Shown here one piece after another: positions 52,597 to 60,163 of a stretch of DNA of 64,000 bases (position 1 is its first letter; every line of letters begins with the position of its first letter). The stretch covers positions 149,190 to 213,189 of IMG/VR virus record IMGVR_UViG_3300037010_001227. The stretch is one strand, 5' to 3'. The stretch comes from a virus. A program made the translations under genes and the position numbers. The notes beneath the pieces were generated by a model. It ran no database searches. It was given only the letters and a program-made list of their open reading frames with translations, and was not told the origin of the DNA.

Positions 52597-53048
52597 GGCT
52601 AACATAACAATAGGATTTTATCTAGGTAGTTTCAATCCACTTCATTTTAGTCATTAAGGTGTTATTGAAAAGGTATTAAAACTATTTGATATTACAGTTG
52701 TTGCACACGGTGTAAATCTAGAAAAGCATCAAGCTTTAAATGCTGAACAACCTATCAGAATTGCCATAAGTTTAAACTTAATGTTTGATTATAGAGTTCA
52801 TCTGATTAGGTTTTCTGGTCTTTGATTTATGGTTGATGCAATAAAAGATTACGAAACTGATGGAAGGTGGAAAATTATTACAGTAATTCAGTAATTATAA
52901 TGATTTACAATATGAAATGAACCAACAGTATTAGAATAAAGATTTAGGTCTTGGAATCCCTGTTGTATATTTTATTACAGATCAAAACCTGGCTCATATT
53001 AGCAGTTCAGTAATTAGAACAATAGAGCAACTCAAAAAGAAGGTATAG
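52597..53048 (+). pseudogene. Decayed phosphopantetheine adenylyltransferase-like gene (CoaD type)
   Basis: One frame reads ITIGFYLGSFNPLHFSH, TAA, GVIEKVLKLFDITVVAHGVN and LEKHQALNAEQPIRIA, then RVHLIRFSGL, TGA, VDAIKDYETDGRW. After a shift near 52880 come NYNDLQYEMNQQY, TAG, NKDLGLGIPVVYFITDQNLA and HISSSVIRTI. GSFNPLHxxH, the LVD(A/Y) segment and ISSSxIR are the CoaD (PPAT) signatures for joining ATP to phosphopantetheine. Three in-frame stops, loss of the RGLR segment and no start codon make it dead. It complements the intact coaB- and coaC-like genes at 58.4-60.2 kb. Confidence 0.72.
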
Positions 53049-54376
53049 TGATAACGGCGGAATTAGAAAAACTACATCAATCGAATTTCAAGTCTCTAAC
53101 AAAGGCTGGAGTTGACTGGTATAATATTGTAAAAAACAATCCTAAGTTATTAGAAAAATATTTATGCTATTTAAAACTAAAGTCTGAATATATCATGGTA
53201 AACATTGACTTTAGTCAGTTAGAATTATATGTTCTGGCATCTTTAAGTGGCGATCCAGATATGATTGCAACTGTGAACTCTGGACGAGACTTACATGATG
53301 TGAATACTGAAAAGGTGTATGGCATTAGCAAGTCTGAACGTGAAGCTGCTCATAAGCTGGCAGAAGCCAGGTTTAAAGAAAATCCCACAGAAGAGAACAA
53401 TAAGTTAGTTAAATCAGCAGAGATGCTATTAGAAGATTTCAAGACTAAACGTAAGTTTATTAAGGCTCTTAGTTTCTCCCTAACTTACGGAGCAGGAGCT
53501 AATAAGATTGCGAGAGACTTGAAGATTACAATGGCAGAAGCTTTAAAACTAATCAATGACTTCTACAACACATATCCAAAGGTAAAAGAATGGCAGGAAA
53601 AGACCTTCTTATTCGCCATTCGTAATGGATATGTAGAAACTCCTTTTGGTAGACAACGAGGAACTCCACGTATTCATAATAGAATGGATGCTTATGAAGC
53701 TCTGGTTTTAGAGAAGCCAGCAGTAATCAGTAAGTTAAAGAAAGCTGGAGAGTATTGGTCTTTACGAGAAGAACAAAAAGTTTGTAAAAATACTCCAGTT
53801 CAGTCTACTGCAACTGATATGTGTTCTTTATCTTTCTGTATTATTAGAAAAGAGTTCAGAAAGAATCTACTTCGTAGAGCTAATCCATTTTTCTGGGTTC
53901 ATGATGCTAACGTATTTTCCTCTCATATTGATACAGCAGTAGATAATATCAAATATGTTGTAGAAATCATGGAGAACAATGTTAAGTATAAAGGCGATCC
54001 AGTCAACTATCGTGCTGAAGCAGAAGTTGGTTATAATTACGAATACGTAGCTGGTATCAAACGTTCTGAGATTTACAGTGATGCTTTTACTAAAGAACTA
54101 ATTCTGAAGAAATTAGAAGAATCTTTAGTAGCTGATCTTAAAAAGAAGTTCAAGTTGGTTATCAAATCTACTGGCACTTCTATGGATAAAATTAAAGACT
54201 ATGTAGATGCACAACGAGAAGCTAAGGGCCAGTATTTCAACGATCTTGTGGAATCTCTTGGATTAGGTGTTTCTACTCCAGATAATTACATGGCATTAAT
54301 GAACCAAATGACTTTATCAGAATATATAGAAGCTGAAGAGACACGATTAGGTGAAGATGAGGAAGAAGATGAATAA
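53048..54376 (+). CDS. Family A DNA polymerase, C-terminal fragment (palm and fingers)
   Basis: 442 residues with a GTG start behind GAAGG. After a 50-residue lead (LEKLHQSNFKSLTKAGVDWY) comes motif A, D54-F-S-Q-L-E-L-Y61. The O-helix/motif B follows with R135, K139, F143 and Y147 (KRKFIKALSFSLTYG). Motif C is V284-H-D286-A287, where the usual HDE has Ala in place of Glu. Residues 210-250 hold an insertion-like helical segment. The C-terminus ends in an acidic run. Together with the 622-residue product at 43.97 kb it makes one complete family A polymerase. The two presumably associate. Confidence 0.9.
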   Translation: MITAELEKLHQSNFKSLTKAGVDWYNIVKNNPKLLEKYLCYLKLKSEYIMVNIDFSQLELYVLASLSGDPDMIATVNSGRDLHDVNTEKVYGISKSEREAAHKLAEARFKENPTEENNKLVKSAEMLLEDFKTKRKFIKALSFSLTYGAGANKIARDLKITMAEALKLINDFYNTYPKVKEWQEKTFLFAIRNGYVETPFGRQRGTPRIHNRMDAYEALVLEKPAVISKLKKAGEYWSLREEQKVCKNTPVQSTATDMCSLSFCIIRKEFRKNLLRRANPFFWVHDANVFSSHIDTAVDNIKYVVEIMENNVKYKGDPVNYRAEAEVGYNYEYVAGIKRSEIYSDAFTKELILKKLEESLVADLKKKFKLVIKSTGTSMDKIKDYVDAQREAKGQYFNDLVESLGLGVSTPDNYMALMNQMTLSEYIEAEETRLGEDEEEDE

Positions 54377-54393
54377 AAGTTCTTATTAAAAGT

Positions 54394-54696
54394 ATGGATT
54401 ATGCAGATGAATTTGGTATACATGGTTTATTGTATTAGACAAGGAAAATTTAATTATTATGACTCTAGGACTAAAGAATATTTCGACTTTAATAATGGAG
54501 CCGAAATTGATTATAGTTTTAGGACTAATGAATCTGTTGTTTTAGATTCTTAGTATAAGTGGGAATCTGCATTAATTGTAACAGATATTTCTGGTACTTA
54601 GGACGAGGTTCTTTAAAATTATTTGGTAAATGGGGCTTTGGACTAACATTTATTTTAGAACTTTCAGAACAGTTAGATTTTTTGGAAGATACTTAA
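54394..54696 (+). pseudogene. Decayed paralogue of the 50.6-kb beta-rich gene
   Basis: ATG 54394 gives DYADEFGIHGLLY and a TAG. Another frame reads CIRQGKFNYYDSRTKEYFDF and NNGAEIDYSFRTNES, with TAG stops. A third reads GRGSLKLFGKWGFGLTFILE to TAA 54694. The NGAEIDY and late FxF strands parallel GMEIDY and FRFKMY of the intact gene at 50584-50952. Two shifts and several stops. The 70 bases after it hold a still shorter broken frame (SG, two stops, WAIVIILFCI). Confidence 0.45.
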
Positions 54697-54770
54697 GAAA
54701 TGAGTGGATGATAGTGGGCTATAGTTATTATTTTATTTTGTATTCGATAATTGTAAGTTAAAGGACTAAT

Positions 54771-55193
54771 ATGAATAATGAACCAAAACAAGTTATTGTT
54801 GTAAGAAAAGACTTACATATGAGGTCTGGAAAAATTGGAAGCCAGTGTGCCCACGCCTCTATGAAAGTTATTTTAGATGCTGGTATATATGAAACTAGAA
54901 ATAGATATAATAATGAACATCCAGAAAAAATAACATCATTTTCCATTGATTTAAGCGAGGTTCTTAAGCAATGGTTAGAAGGAAAATTTACTAAAATTGT
55001 AGTTAGTGTTGATTCAGAAGCAGAATTGCTTGAACTTCAAAAACAAGCAAAAGAAGCTGGTATTTTGAATGCTCTTATTACTGATTGTGGACTTACAGAG
55101 TTCCATAATGTTCCAACTAATACATGCCTAGCAATTGGCCCTGATTGGCCAGATAAAATTAACAACCTAACTGGACACTTAAAACTACTATAA
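54771..55193 (+). CDS. Peptidyl-tRNA hydrolase, Pth2 family
   Basis: A 140-residue enzyme of the archaeal/eukaryotic-type Pth2 family, which frees stalled peptides from tRNA. It starts KQVIVVRKDLHMRSGKIGSQ followed by CAHASMK, close to the family's lead strand and GKxxxQxxHA helix with the catalytic Lys region. KIVVSVDSEAELLELQKQAK and DCGLTEF with a late TCLAIGPDWPD complete the fold. Pth2 is rare in bacteria but recurrent in large phages. It fits the tRNA-care theme of the window (CCA enzyme, RNA ligase). An AAAGGA site precedes ATG 54771. Confidence 0.88.
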   Translation: MNNEPKQVIVVRKDLHMRSGKIGSQCAHASMKVILDAGIYETRNRYNNEHPEKITSFSIDLSEVLKQWLEGKFTKIVVSVDSEAELLELQKQAKEAGILNALITDCGLTEFHNVPTNTCLAIGPDWPDKINNLTGHLKLL

Positions 55194-55337
55194 TGGGATA
55201 CTTCTCACCAATAAATAGATGTTCATAACCATGCTGGTAATTGGAGTGTAGATCATAATACAACAATGAAATATAGTTTGACAAACTGTAGTATGTGTGA
55301 ACACTTGTTTGAATTACCAACTTATAAAAACGTATAA
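55193..55337 (+). pseudogene. Decayed small Cys-containing ORF
   Basis: The ATG overlaps the Pth2 stop (TAATG) and gives GYFSPINRCS and stops. A shifted frame reads VHNHAGNWSVDHNTTMKYSL and TNCSMCEHLFELPTYKNV to TAA 55335. It contains CSMC and His residues, probably once a small zinc protein. Confidence 0.42.
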
Positions 55338-55373
55338 TTTGTAGTATATATGGCGAGTGGCTTGGAAATCAAA

Positions 55374-55805
55374 ATGAAAAATCTATATATAGACACAGAG
55401 TTCAACGGTTTCAATGGCCGTCTAATTTCAATGGCTATTGTCGCTGATCTTAATAACTATTTCTATGAAGTTATTGATATTGATGATGGCGAACCAATTG
55501 ATCCTTGGGTAGCACAAAATGTAATGCCCAAACTTAATCAGGAGCCACTAAAGAAATTATTTTTTCAGTCTAAACTGATTCTATTTCTAAATCAGTGGCC
55601 TGAAGTAAATATCATTGCAGATTGGCCGGATGATATTTCTCACTTCTGTAAGATTCTTATGACTCAGCCAGGAGTTAAGATCAGAACTCCTAGACTTCAT
55701 TTTGAAGTTAATCCAGACCTTAAAGATGTAATTTCTGAATTGCCACATAACGCTTTAGAAGATGCTAAAGCTATCTATAAATCCAGTTGGGACTACGACG
55801 AATGA
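55374..55805 (+). CDS. DnaQ-like 3'-5' exonuclease
   Basis: A 143-residue compact exonuclease-fold protein. It starts MKNLYIDTEFNG, giving ExoI D7-T-E9. NIIADWPDDISHF in the middle is the ExoII-like segment, and HNALEDAKAIYKS at the end supplies the ExoIII His and Asp. It would trim RNA or DNA 3' ends. The small size suggests an exoribonuclease or nucleotide-end trimming role. An in-frame ATG at 55350 exists, but the ATG at 55374 behind TTGGAAA gives the usual start of the fold. The stop overlaps the next ATG. Confidence 0.8.
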   Translation: MKNLYIDTEFNGFNGRLISMAIVADLNNYFYEVIDIDDGEPIDPWVAQNVMPKLNQEPLKKLFFQSKLILFLNQWPEVNIIADWPDDISHFCKILMTQPGVKIRTPRLHFEVNPDLKDVISELPHNALEDAKAIYKSSWDYDE

Positions 55806-56125
55806 GATACGCAATACTCTGTCTGGCAAATGGAGAATATATTAGAACAAAATCTCCAGCTATTTTTAGATTTTGTGAAACTTTTGTAAGAACTGAATCT
55901 AATTATGATACAATAATGCACAATTGGTATCGTAATGTCAATGAGACAAGAATAGAATTTACTACAAAAGAAGCTGCTGATTGGTTTATTAGACGTAGGT
56001 TATCTTTTAATCCAAATAGAAAAGAAAGTAGTAAGTTGATGGCAATGAATGAGTTGTTTGAATTCAATGGAATAAATCCTCTATCACGCAAAACTGAATA
56101 TGAAATTCATGAGATTCAAAATTGA
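55802..56125 (+). CDS. Hypothetical protein
   Basis: A 107-residue basic protein. The ATG overlaps the exonuclease stop (ATGA) and is chosen over the in-frame TTG at 55787. It is Arg- and Asn-rich, helical in the second half (TKEAADWFIRRRLSFNPNRK). No motif recognised. Confidence 0.62.
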   Translation: MRYAILCLANGEYIRTKSPAIFRFCETFVRTESNYDTIMHNWYRNVNETRIEFTTKEAADWFIRRRLSFNPNRKESSKLMAMNELFEFNGINPLSRKTEYEIHEIQN

Positions 56126-56254
56126 TTGATTTTTTAATATCTTTGGAAAAGTTTAAATAAACCAACAGACCATGTTTTTGGAGTTTCTACAACTTCAAAA
56201 TGTCCTCATTGTGGTAAATCTATTCGTAAATACTCTGGAACTGGACCTCGATAA
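56124..56254 (+). pseudogene. Decayed zinc-ribbon mini-gene
   Basis: A TTG overlapping the previous stop gives IDFLISLEKFK and a TAA. After a one-base shift the text is KPTDHVFGVSTTSKCPHCGK and SIRKYSGTGPR to a TAA overlapping the next ATG. CPHCG is a zinc knuckle. One frameshift broke it. Confidence 0.42.
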
Positions 56255-56619
56255 TGAATACACTCGAAACAATTGAAACCCTTGAAAGAACTTTGCTACC
56301 ATTAATGAAGTTTTTAGCTCCTCAGCTTCAAGAGACTATCAATAAAGATATTGCAAATATTAAAGCTGAAGCAAAGTTGGAAAGGACACGAAATGAAGTT
56401 CTTCTTGAAACCATTGAACGACAAGATAACACAATAGAAGAACTTGAATCTCATATTTCTTTATTGGAAGCAAAAACAGAAGAAGAAGAATCTGACTATA
56501 ATGATCTGTTGACAGTAATAGATGATTGTTATAAGTTTGGATATAATGCGGATCGACTTGAAAAAATCAATGATGAGTACCGAATTCTCTGTCTTAATGT
56601 AAAGGAAGTGGTTCTATGA
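56254..56619 (+). CDS. Coiled-coil protein
   Basis: A 121-residue acidic protein. Residues 25-80 form a long heptad-repeat helix (KAEAKLERTRNEVLLETIER then ELESHISLLEAKTEEEE). The flanks are helical too. Probably a dimeric coiled coil. The function is unknown. It overlaps the next gene by 4 bases. Confidence 0.65.
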   Translation: MNTLETIETLERTLLPLMKFLAPQLQETINKDIANIKAEAKLERTRNEVLLETIERQDNTIEELESHISLLEAKTEEEESDYNDLLTVIDDCYKFGYNADRLEKINDEYRILCLNVKEVVL

Positions 56620-56840
56620 ATAATGAATTAGCAAAAGGTTTTGATATTGTATTCACACCAAATGAATGCAAGGCACAGATTCTAACTGTGTATCGTGATT
56701 ATTACTATCTTCTTTGGTCTGGTAATAATCCCACTTATTATCGTGAAGCAGAGAAGATTAAGAAACTCCATAATGACCTACTTCAGAGCTGTATTCTAGG
56801 TGGAGTTCTAGACGAAGACGAATGGGAGATGCTAGAGTAG
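56616..56840 (+). CDS. Hypothetical small protein
   Basis: A 74-residue helical, Tyr-rich protein coupled to the coiled-coil gene (ATGA). No motif recognised. It is the last gene before a 740-base stretch without an intact gene. Confidence 0.6.
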   Translation: MNNELAKGFDIVFTPNECKAQILTVYRDYYYLLWSGNNPTYYREAEKIKKLHNDLLQSCILGGVLDEDEWEMLE

Positions 56841-56849
56841 TGGTGTAGT

Positions 56850-57560
56850 TAGTTCATAAATAGTTTTACATAAAATAATAAAATATTCCATGGTAAATAT
56901 TATATTTATGGACTCATTGAACGTTATCTATAGTGTATCCTTTTGAGGAGTCAATTCTGTACAAACTAGCGGTGTTGTTATAAATTTGTTTGTCTGCTCT
57001 CCGTCTACTAGTGCCAGAAACTACAGGTAACTTAGTAAAAGCACACAAAGAGTGCTGATTTTATAATAATAAAGTAACTTCTTCTATTGTTATTAAAAAT
57101 GAAATGACTCTTCATTCATCCCTCTTTTAACACTCGTAAAATATCTTTTACTTACAAAATCAGTTCCTTTGTATTGCGGATGTTCTTTTTCTTTGTATTA
57201 TTTCTACACTTGATATAACAATTTGCTTTATAAAAGAACTTTTAGTAGCAATATACGTATTTCCACAAAAACATTCCACCTTTAATTTAGAAGATCTACT
57301 GGAATCTTTTTCTTCATTTACTATGCCAATGACTGTTAAATTACTGTGTGTATTTCATACATTAAAGCAGCACATTGTTTACATACTCTACCACTGAAGA
57401 TAGCTCTTTAACTGGACTATATTAAAAAAGGGTTTAATTATATTTCCGCACTTACATTTTTTGCTATTAATGATATACGGTGAATTTTCAATGATTAAAT
57501 TACCATATATCACCTATGTGAACTTGTTTATAAAAAATCATCTTTTTATGTATATTAATT
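56850..57560 (-). pseudogene. Decayed HNH homing endonuclease
   Basis: Minus-strand fragments read KKCKCGNIIKPFFN, then NLTVIGIVNEEKDSSRSSKL and KVECFCGNTYIATKSSFIKQ, a Cys-paired DNA-binding unit. Later come VVSGTSRRRADKQIYNNTAS and LYRIDSSKGYTIDNVQ, stop, VHK. The RIDxxKGYTxDNVQWVHK pattern is a hallmark of phage HNH endonucleases, here with Trp changed to a stop. Many frameshifts. This fills the 56841-57578 interval, in which I see nothing else. Confidence 0.75.
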
Positions 57561-57578
57561 CATCATATATGGAGAAAT

Positions 57579-58187
57579 ATGTCCAAACCAATCATTGGTG
57601 TAGATTTGGATGATGTAATCTACCCATTTACTACAGAGTTTATGAAGTTTGTCAACAAACAATTAGGTGTAGACAAGACTATTAAAAACTGTCTTGTTTA
57701 TAGCCTAGCTGTAACATATGGGATTCCAGAACAGCAGATTTATGATTTTATTGCCTTATTTATGAATACCAGAGCAGCAAAGAATGCTCTACCAATTCCT
57801 GGAGCAAGAACTTCACTAAAAACACTAAAAGAACATTACGATGTTCATATTGTTACAGCCAGACCAGAAACATTAAATAAGGATACACGAAACTGGCTTG
57901 ATAAAGATTTTAAAGATCTTTATTCAGATATTCATTATTGTAGTTTTTACAGTTTGGGTGATAAAAAGGAAGTAAAACTATCAAAAACAGATGTTTGTAA
58001 ACAACTAAACGCTTTTTGTCTTGTTGATGATAATGTTTGGAATGCCACCGATTTCCATAGAGCTGGATTTTTAGGCGTTTTATTTGGAAACTATCCTTGG
58101 CAAAGTTCTGCTGAACGTGATATAGTAAAAGCATCTAACTGGGCTGAAGTTAAGCAAATATTGGTTGGTAAGGAACATTTAGTATAG
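57579..58187 (+). CDS. 5'(3')-deoxyribonucleotidase-like HAD phosphatase
   Basis: A 202-residue HAD enzyme. Motif I is D9-L-D11-D (IIGVDLDDVIYPF), and IVTARPE in the middle is motif II. A Lys follows in KKEVKLSKTDVCKQ, and FCLVDDNVWN is the late Asp pair. A helical cap follows motif I. This matches phage 5'(3')-nucleotidases that remove phosphate from dNMPs or dUMP. It adds to the nucleotide-pool genes of the phage. An AAATATGGAG-like site precedes ATG 57579. Confidence 0.82.
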   Translation: MSKPIIGVDLDDVIYPFTTEFMKFVNKQLGVDKTIKNCLVYSLAVTYGIPEQQIYDFIALFMNTRAAKNALPIPGARTSLKTLKEHYDVHIVTARPETLNKDTRNWLDKDFKDLYSDIHYCSFYSLGDKKEVKLSKTDVCKQLNAFCLVDDNVWNATDFHRAGFLGVLFGNYPWQSSAERDIVKASNWAEVKQILVGKEHLV

Positions 58188-58411
58188 TAAGAGTATTAAT
58201 TTCTGAGACTAGTAATGGTAATTTTAAAGAACTTGATTTAACGGATTATTTACAAGATAATCTAAGCTTAGATATTAGTGTAATTCGAGGAAATCATGGT
58301 TCTAGACTATCTATAAAATTATTGTTAGACGAAGAATATAAACACGGAGTTTATAAACCAGTTGAACTGTGTGAAAACTCGATAGACATAAAAGGTATTG
58401 TGGAGGATTAA
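58184..58411 (+). CDS. Intact 75-codon ORF without a standard start
   Basis: The frame runs open to TAA 58409, which overlaps the coaB-like ATG (TAATG). The only start candidate correctly spaced behind AAGGA is ATA at 58184 (ATA GTA AGA GTA), as if an ATG had mutated. The product (RVLISETSNGNFKELDLTDY, then YKPVELCENSIDIKGIVED) is protein-like with no internal stop. Either a weak ATA start is used or the gene was silenced by loss of its start. Confidence 0.45.
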   Translation: MVRVLISETSNGNFKELDLTDYLQDNLSLDISVIRGNHGSRLSIKLLLDEEYKHGVYKPVELCENSIDIKGIVED

Positions 58412-59109
58412 TGAAGGTTCTTGTAACATCTGGTGGAACTAAGATTAAAATTGATATGGTTCGTTCTATTACTAATATGAGTAAAGGAACATTTGGAGCA
58501 AAAATCGCAGAAGCTTTTCTACTCCAAGATTCTGAATTAGACGTAGTATTTCTTCATGCGAAAGGTTCTAGATTGCCTTTTGATGAAGCTGATGACTATT
58601 TTGAAAAATATTCAAAGAGTGTTGAGTTCGTAGAATATGAGACTTTTACTGATTACCAAGACAGACTAGATGAACAACTTAAGCTACAACCAGACATTGT
58701 TGTTCTAGCTGCTGCTGTATCTGACTATGGTGTGGCAAATTATGTTAGTGGTAAAATTCGAAGTAAAGAATCTATGACTATTGAATTAACACCACTACCA
58801 AAGCTCATCAGCACAGTAAGAGATACATGTCCAACTGCTGTTATTTGCGGATTTAAACTTCTTGTTAATTCTACACAGGGAGAATTACTTGTAGCTGGAA
58901 TGGAATCTTTGTTTAAAAACAGACTTGACTTAGTTGTTGGAAATGATCTTCGTGACATCAAGGCAAATAACCACAAGCTGACCATCATAGAAGGAACTAC
59001 TAGTGATTGGAAAGCTACTGTATATAAGAAGCATGAGCATAGTCTTCCGAATGTTGTAGTTAACAAGTGTTTTGAACATTTACATATTGAGCGGTGCAGC
59101 GAGCTATGA
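58411..59109 (+). CDS. Phosphopantothenoylcysteine synthetase-like (CoaB type)
   Basis: A 232-residue protein of the CoaB fold, which joins phosphopantothenate and cysteine using CTP or ATP. It starts KVLVTSGGTKIKIDMVRSIT and NMSKGTFGAKIAE, matching the SGGTxxxIDxVRxITNxSSG lead of the family. VVLAAAVSDYGV, GKIRS and LTPLPKLI are the following conserved strands, and VVGNDLRDI the late one. In most bacteria CoaB is fused to CoaC, but here CoaC is the next, separate gene. Its last bases overlap the coaC-like start. Confidence 0.85.
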   Translation: MKVLVTSGGTKIKIDMVRSITNMSKGTFGAKIAEAFLLQDSELDVVFLHAKGSRLPFDEADDYFEKYSKSVEFVEYETFTDYQDRLDEQLKLQPDIVVLAAAVSDYGVANYVSGKIRSKESMTIELTPLPKLISTVRDTCPTAVICGFKLLVNSTQGELLVAGMESLFKNRLDLVVGNDLRDIKANNHKLTIIEGTTSDWKATVYKKHEHSLPNVVVNKCFEHLHIERCSEL

Positions 59110-60155
59110 TGAATATCCTCTTAGGAATAACAGGTAGTGTAGCAGCTACCTTAATTGATAAGTTAACCAAAGAATTTATAGGTCGAGGTCATGACATTAG
59201 AATAGTAGTGACTGACAGAGCTTTCCAATTCTTACCTTCAGAAACTTATCAATTCTATTATGCTGACTCAGATGAGTTCTATCGACCTGGAGAATATCAA
59301 AAGGATGGACTTGTCACGCATATTGATCTTCGTGATTGGGCAGACGTTTTCATAATAGCTCCTTGTAGTGCAAATACCATGGCTAAATTAGCTAACGGTA
59401 TATGCGACAATCTTCTTACCTCTATAGCAAGAGCTTGGGACTATAAGAAGCCCTTCTATATCGCTCCAGCTATGAACACGTTAATGTGGACTAATCCAAT
59501 GACAAAAATCCACATTGACTTTCTTTCAAAAACATTTGGAATAAAAACTATCTGGCCGACATCAAATAAACTTGCTTGTGGTCAATGTGGAATCGGAGCG
59601 ATGGCTCATGTTCATACAATTGCCAATATAGTTGAAGGACATAAGTGGTATATGCCTATTAGTTTTTATGGTCATAATACATTCCTTCCAGAATATCCTC
59701 ATCCAGGAGCTTTTGGAACTACACGAGCAAAATACAACCATACCGGAGTAGACATTTATAGTGATTTATGTCATAGTATAAATGCGGTTGAAGATGGAAT
59801 TGTAGTAGCAATAGAACCATTTACTGGAACTGCTGTAAATATGCCTTGGTGGAATGATACATATCATATTACCATAAAAGGTAAGTCTGGCCTTGTTGTT
59901 TATGGAGAACTCAACCCACATGACTGGATAAAAGTTGGTAGTGAACACAAAGCTGGATATTGTGTTGGATATGTAGAAAAAGTAATTAAAAATAGTCCAG
60001 AAATTCAGCCGGATAATTGGCGGCCAAATATGTTACATATTGAACTACTACATCCAGATGCACCTTGTGTAACAGCATTAGATTGGCCGTTAAATACAAG
60101 TAAACAATCGTATTTGTTAGACCCAACACCATATTTAAAACTATCTCAAAATTAG
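59106..60155 (+). CDS. CoaC-type flavoprotein fused to an M23 peptidase-like domain
   Basis: 349 residues with two domains. Residues 1-180 are a phosphopantothenoylcysteine decarboxylase: LLGITGSVAA start, H72 in THIDLRDWAD, the flavin loop APCSANTMAK (86-94), PAMNTLMW (121-128) and LACGQCGIGAMA (156-167). Residues 185-349 resemble an M23 (LytM-like) peptidase: H212-T-G-V-D216 as the first zinc pair, and H311-I-E in the place of the HLHFE motif, with Met-Leu-His replacing His-Leu-His. One catalytic His is thus absent. I know of no standard fusion of this kind. ATG 59106 overlaps the coaB-like stop (ATGA), preferred to GTG 59094. Confidence 0.82.
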   Translation: MMNILLGITGSVAATLIDKLTKEFIGRGHDIRIVVTDRAFQFLPSETYQFYYADSDEFYRPGEYQKDGLVTHIDLRDWADVFIIAPCSANTMAKLANGICDNLLTSIARAWDYKKPFYIAPAMNTLMWTNPMTKIHIDFLSKTFGIKTIWPTSNKLACGQCGIGAMAHVHTIANIVEGHKWYMPISFYGHNTFLPEYPHPGAFGTTRAKYNHTGVDIYSDLCHSINAVEDGIVVAIEPFTGTAVNMPWWNDTYHITIKGKSGLVVYGELNPHDWIKVGSEHKAGYCVGYVEKVIKNSPEIQPDNWRPNMLHIELLHPDAPCVTALDWPLNTSKQSYLLDPTPYLKLSQN

Positions 60156-60163
60156 GAGAAATA

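Noticed and set aside
1281-53048. Alternative genetic code (stop codon reassigned)
   Set aside because: TAA, TAG and TGA all end intact genes with neat overlaps to the next start, and all three occur inside the broken genes, often with frameshifts. A single reassignment cannot explain this.
43966-54376. Split intein joining the two polymerase pieces
   Set aside because: The residue after the N-terminal extein would have to be Cys or Ser with intein blocks following, and the C-terminal piece would need a His-Asn ending before a Cys/Ser/Thr. The tail and the lead sequence show neither.
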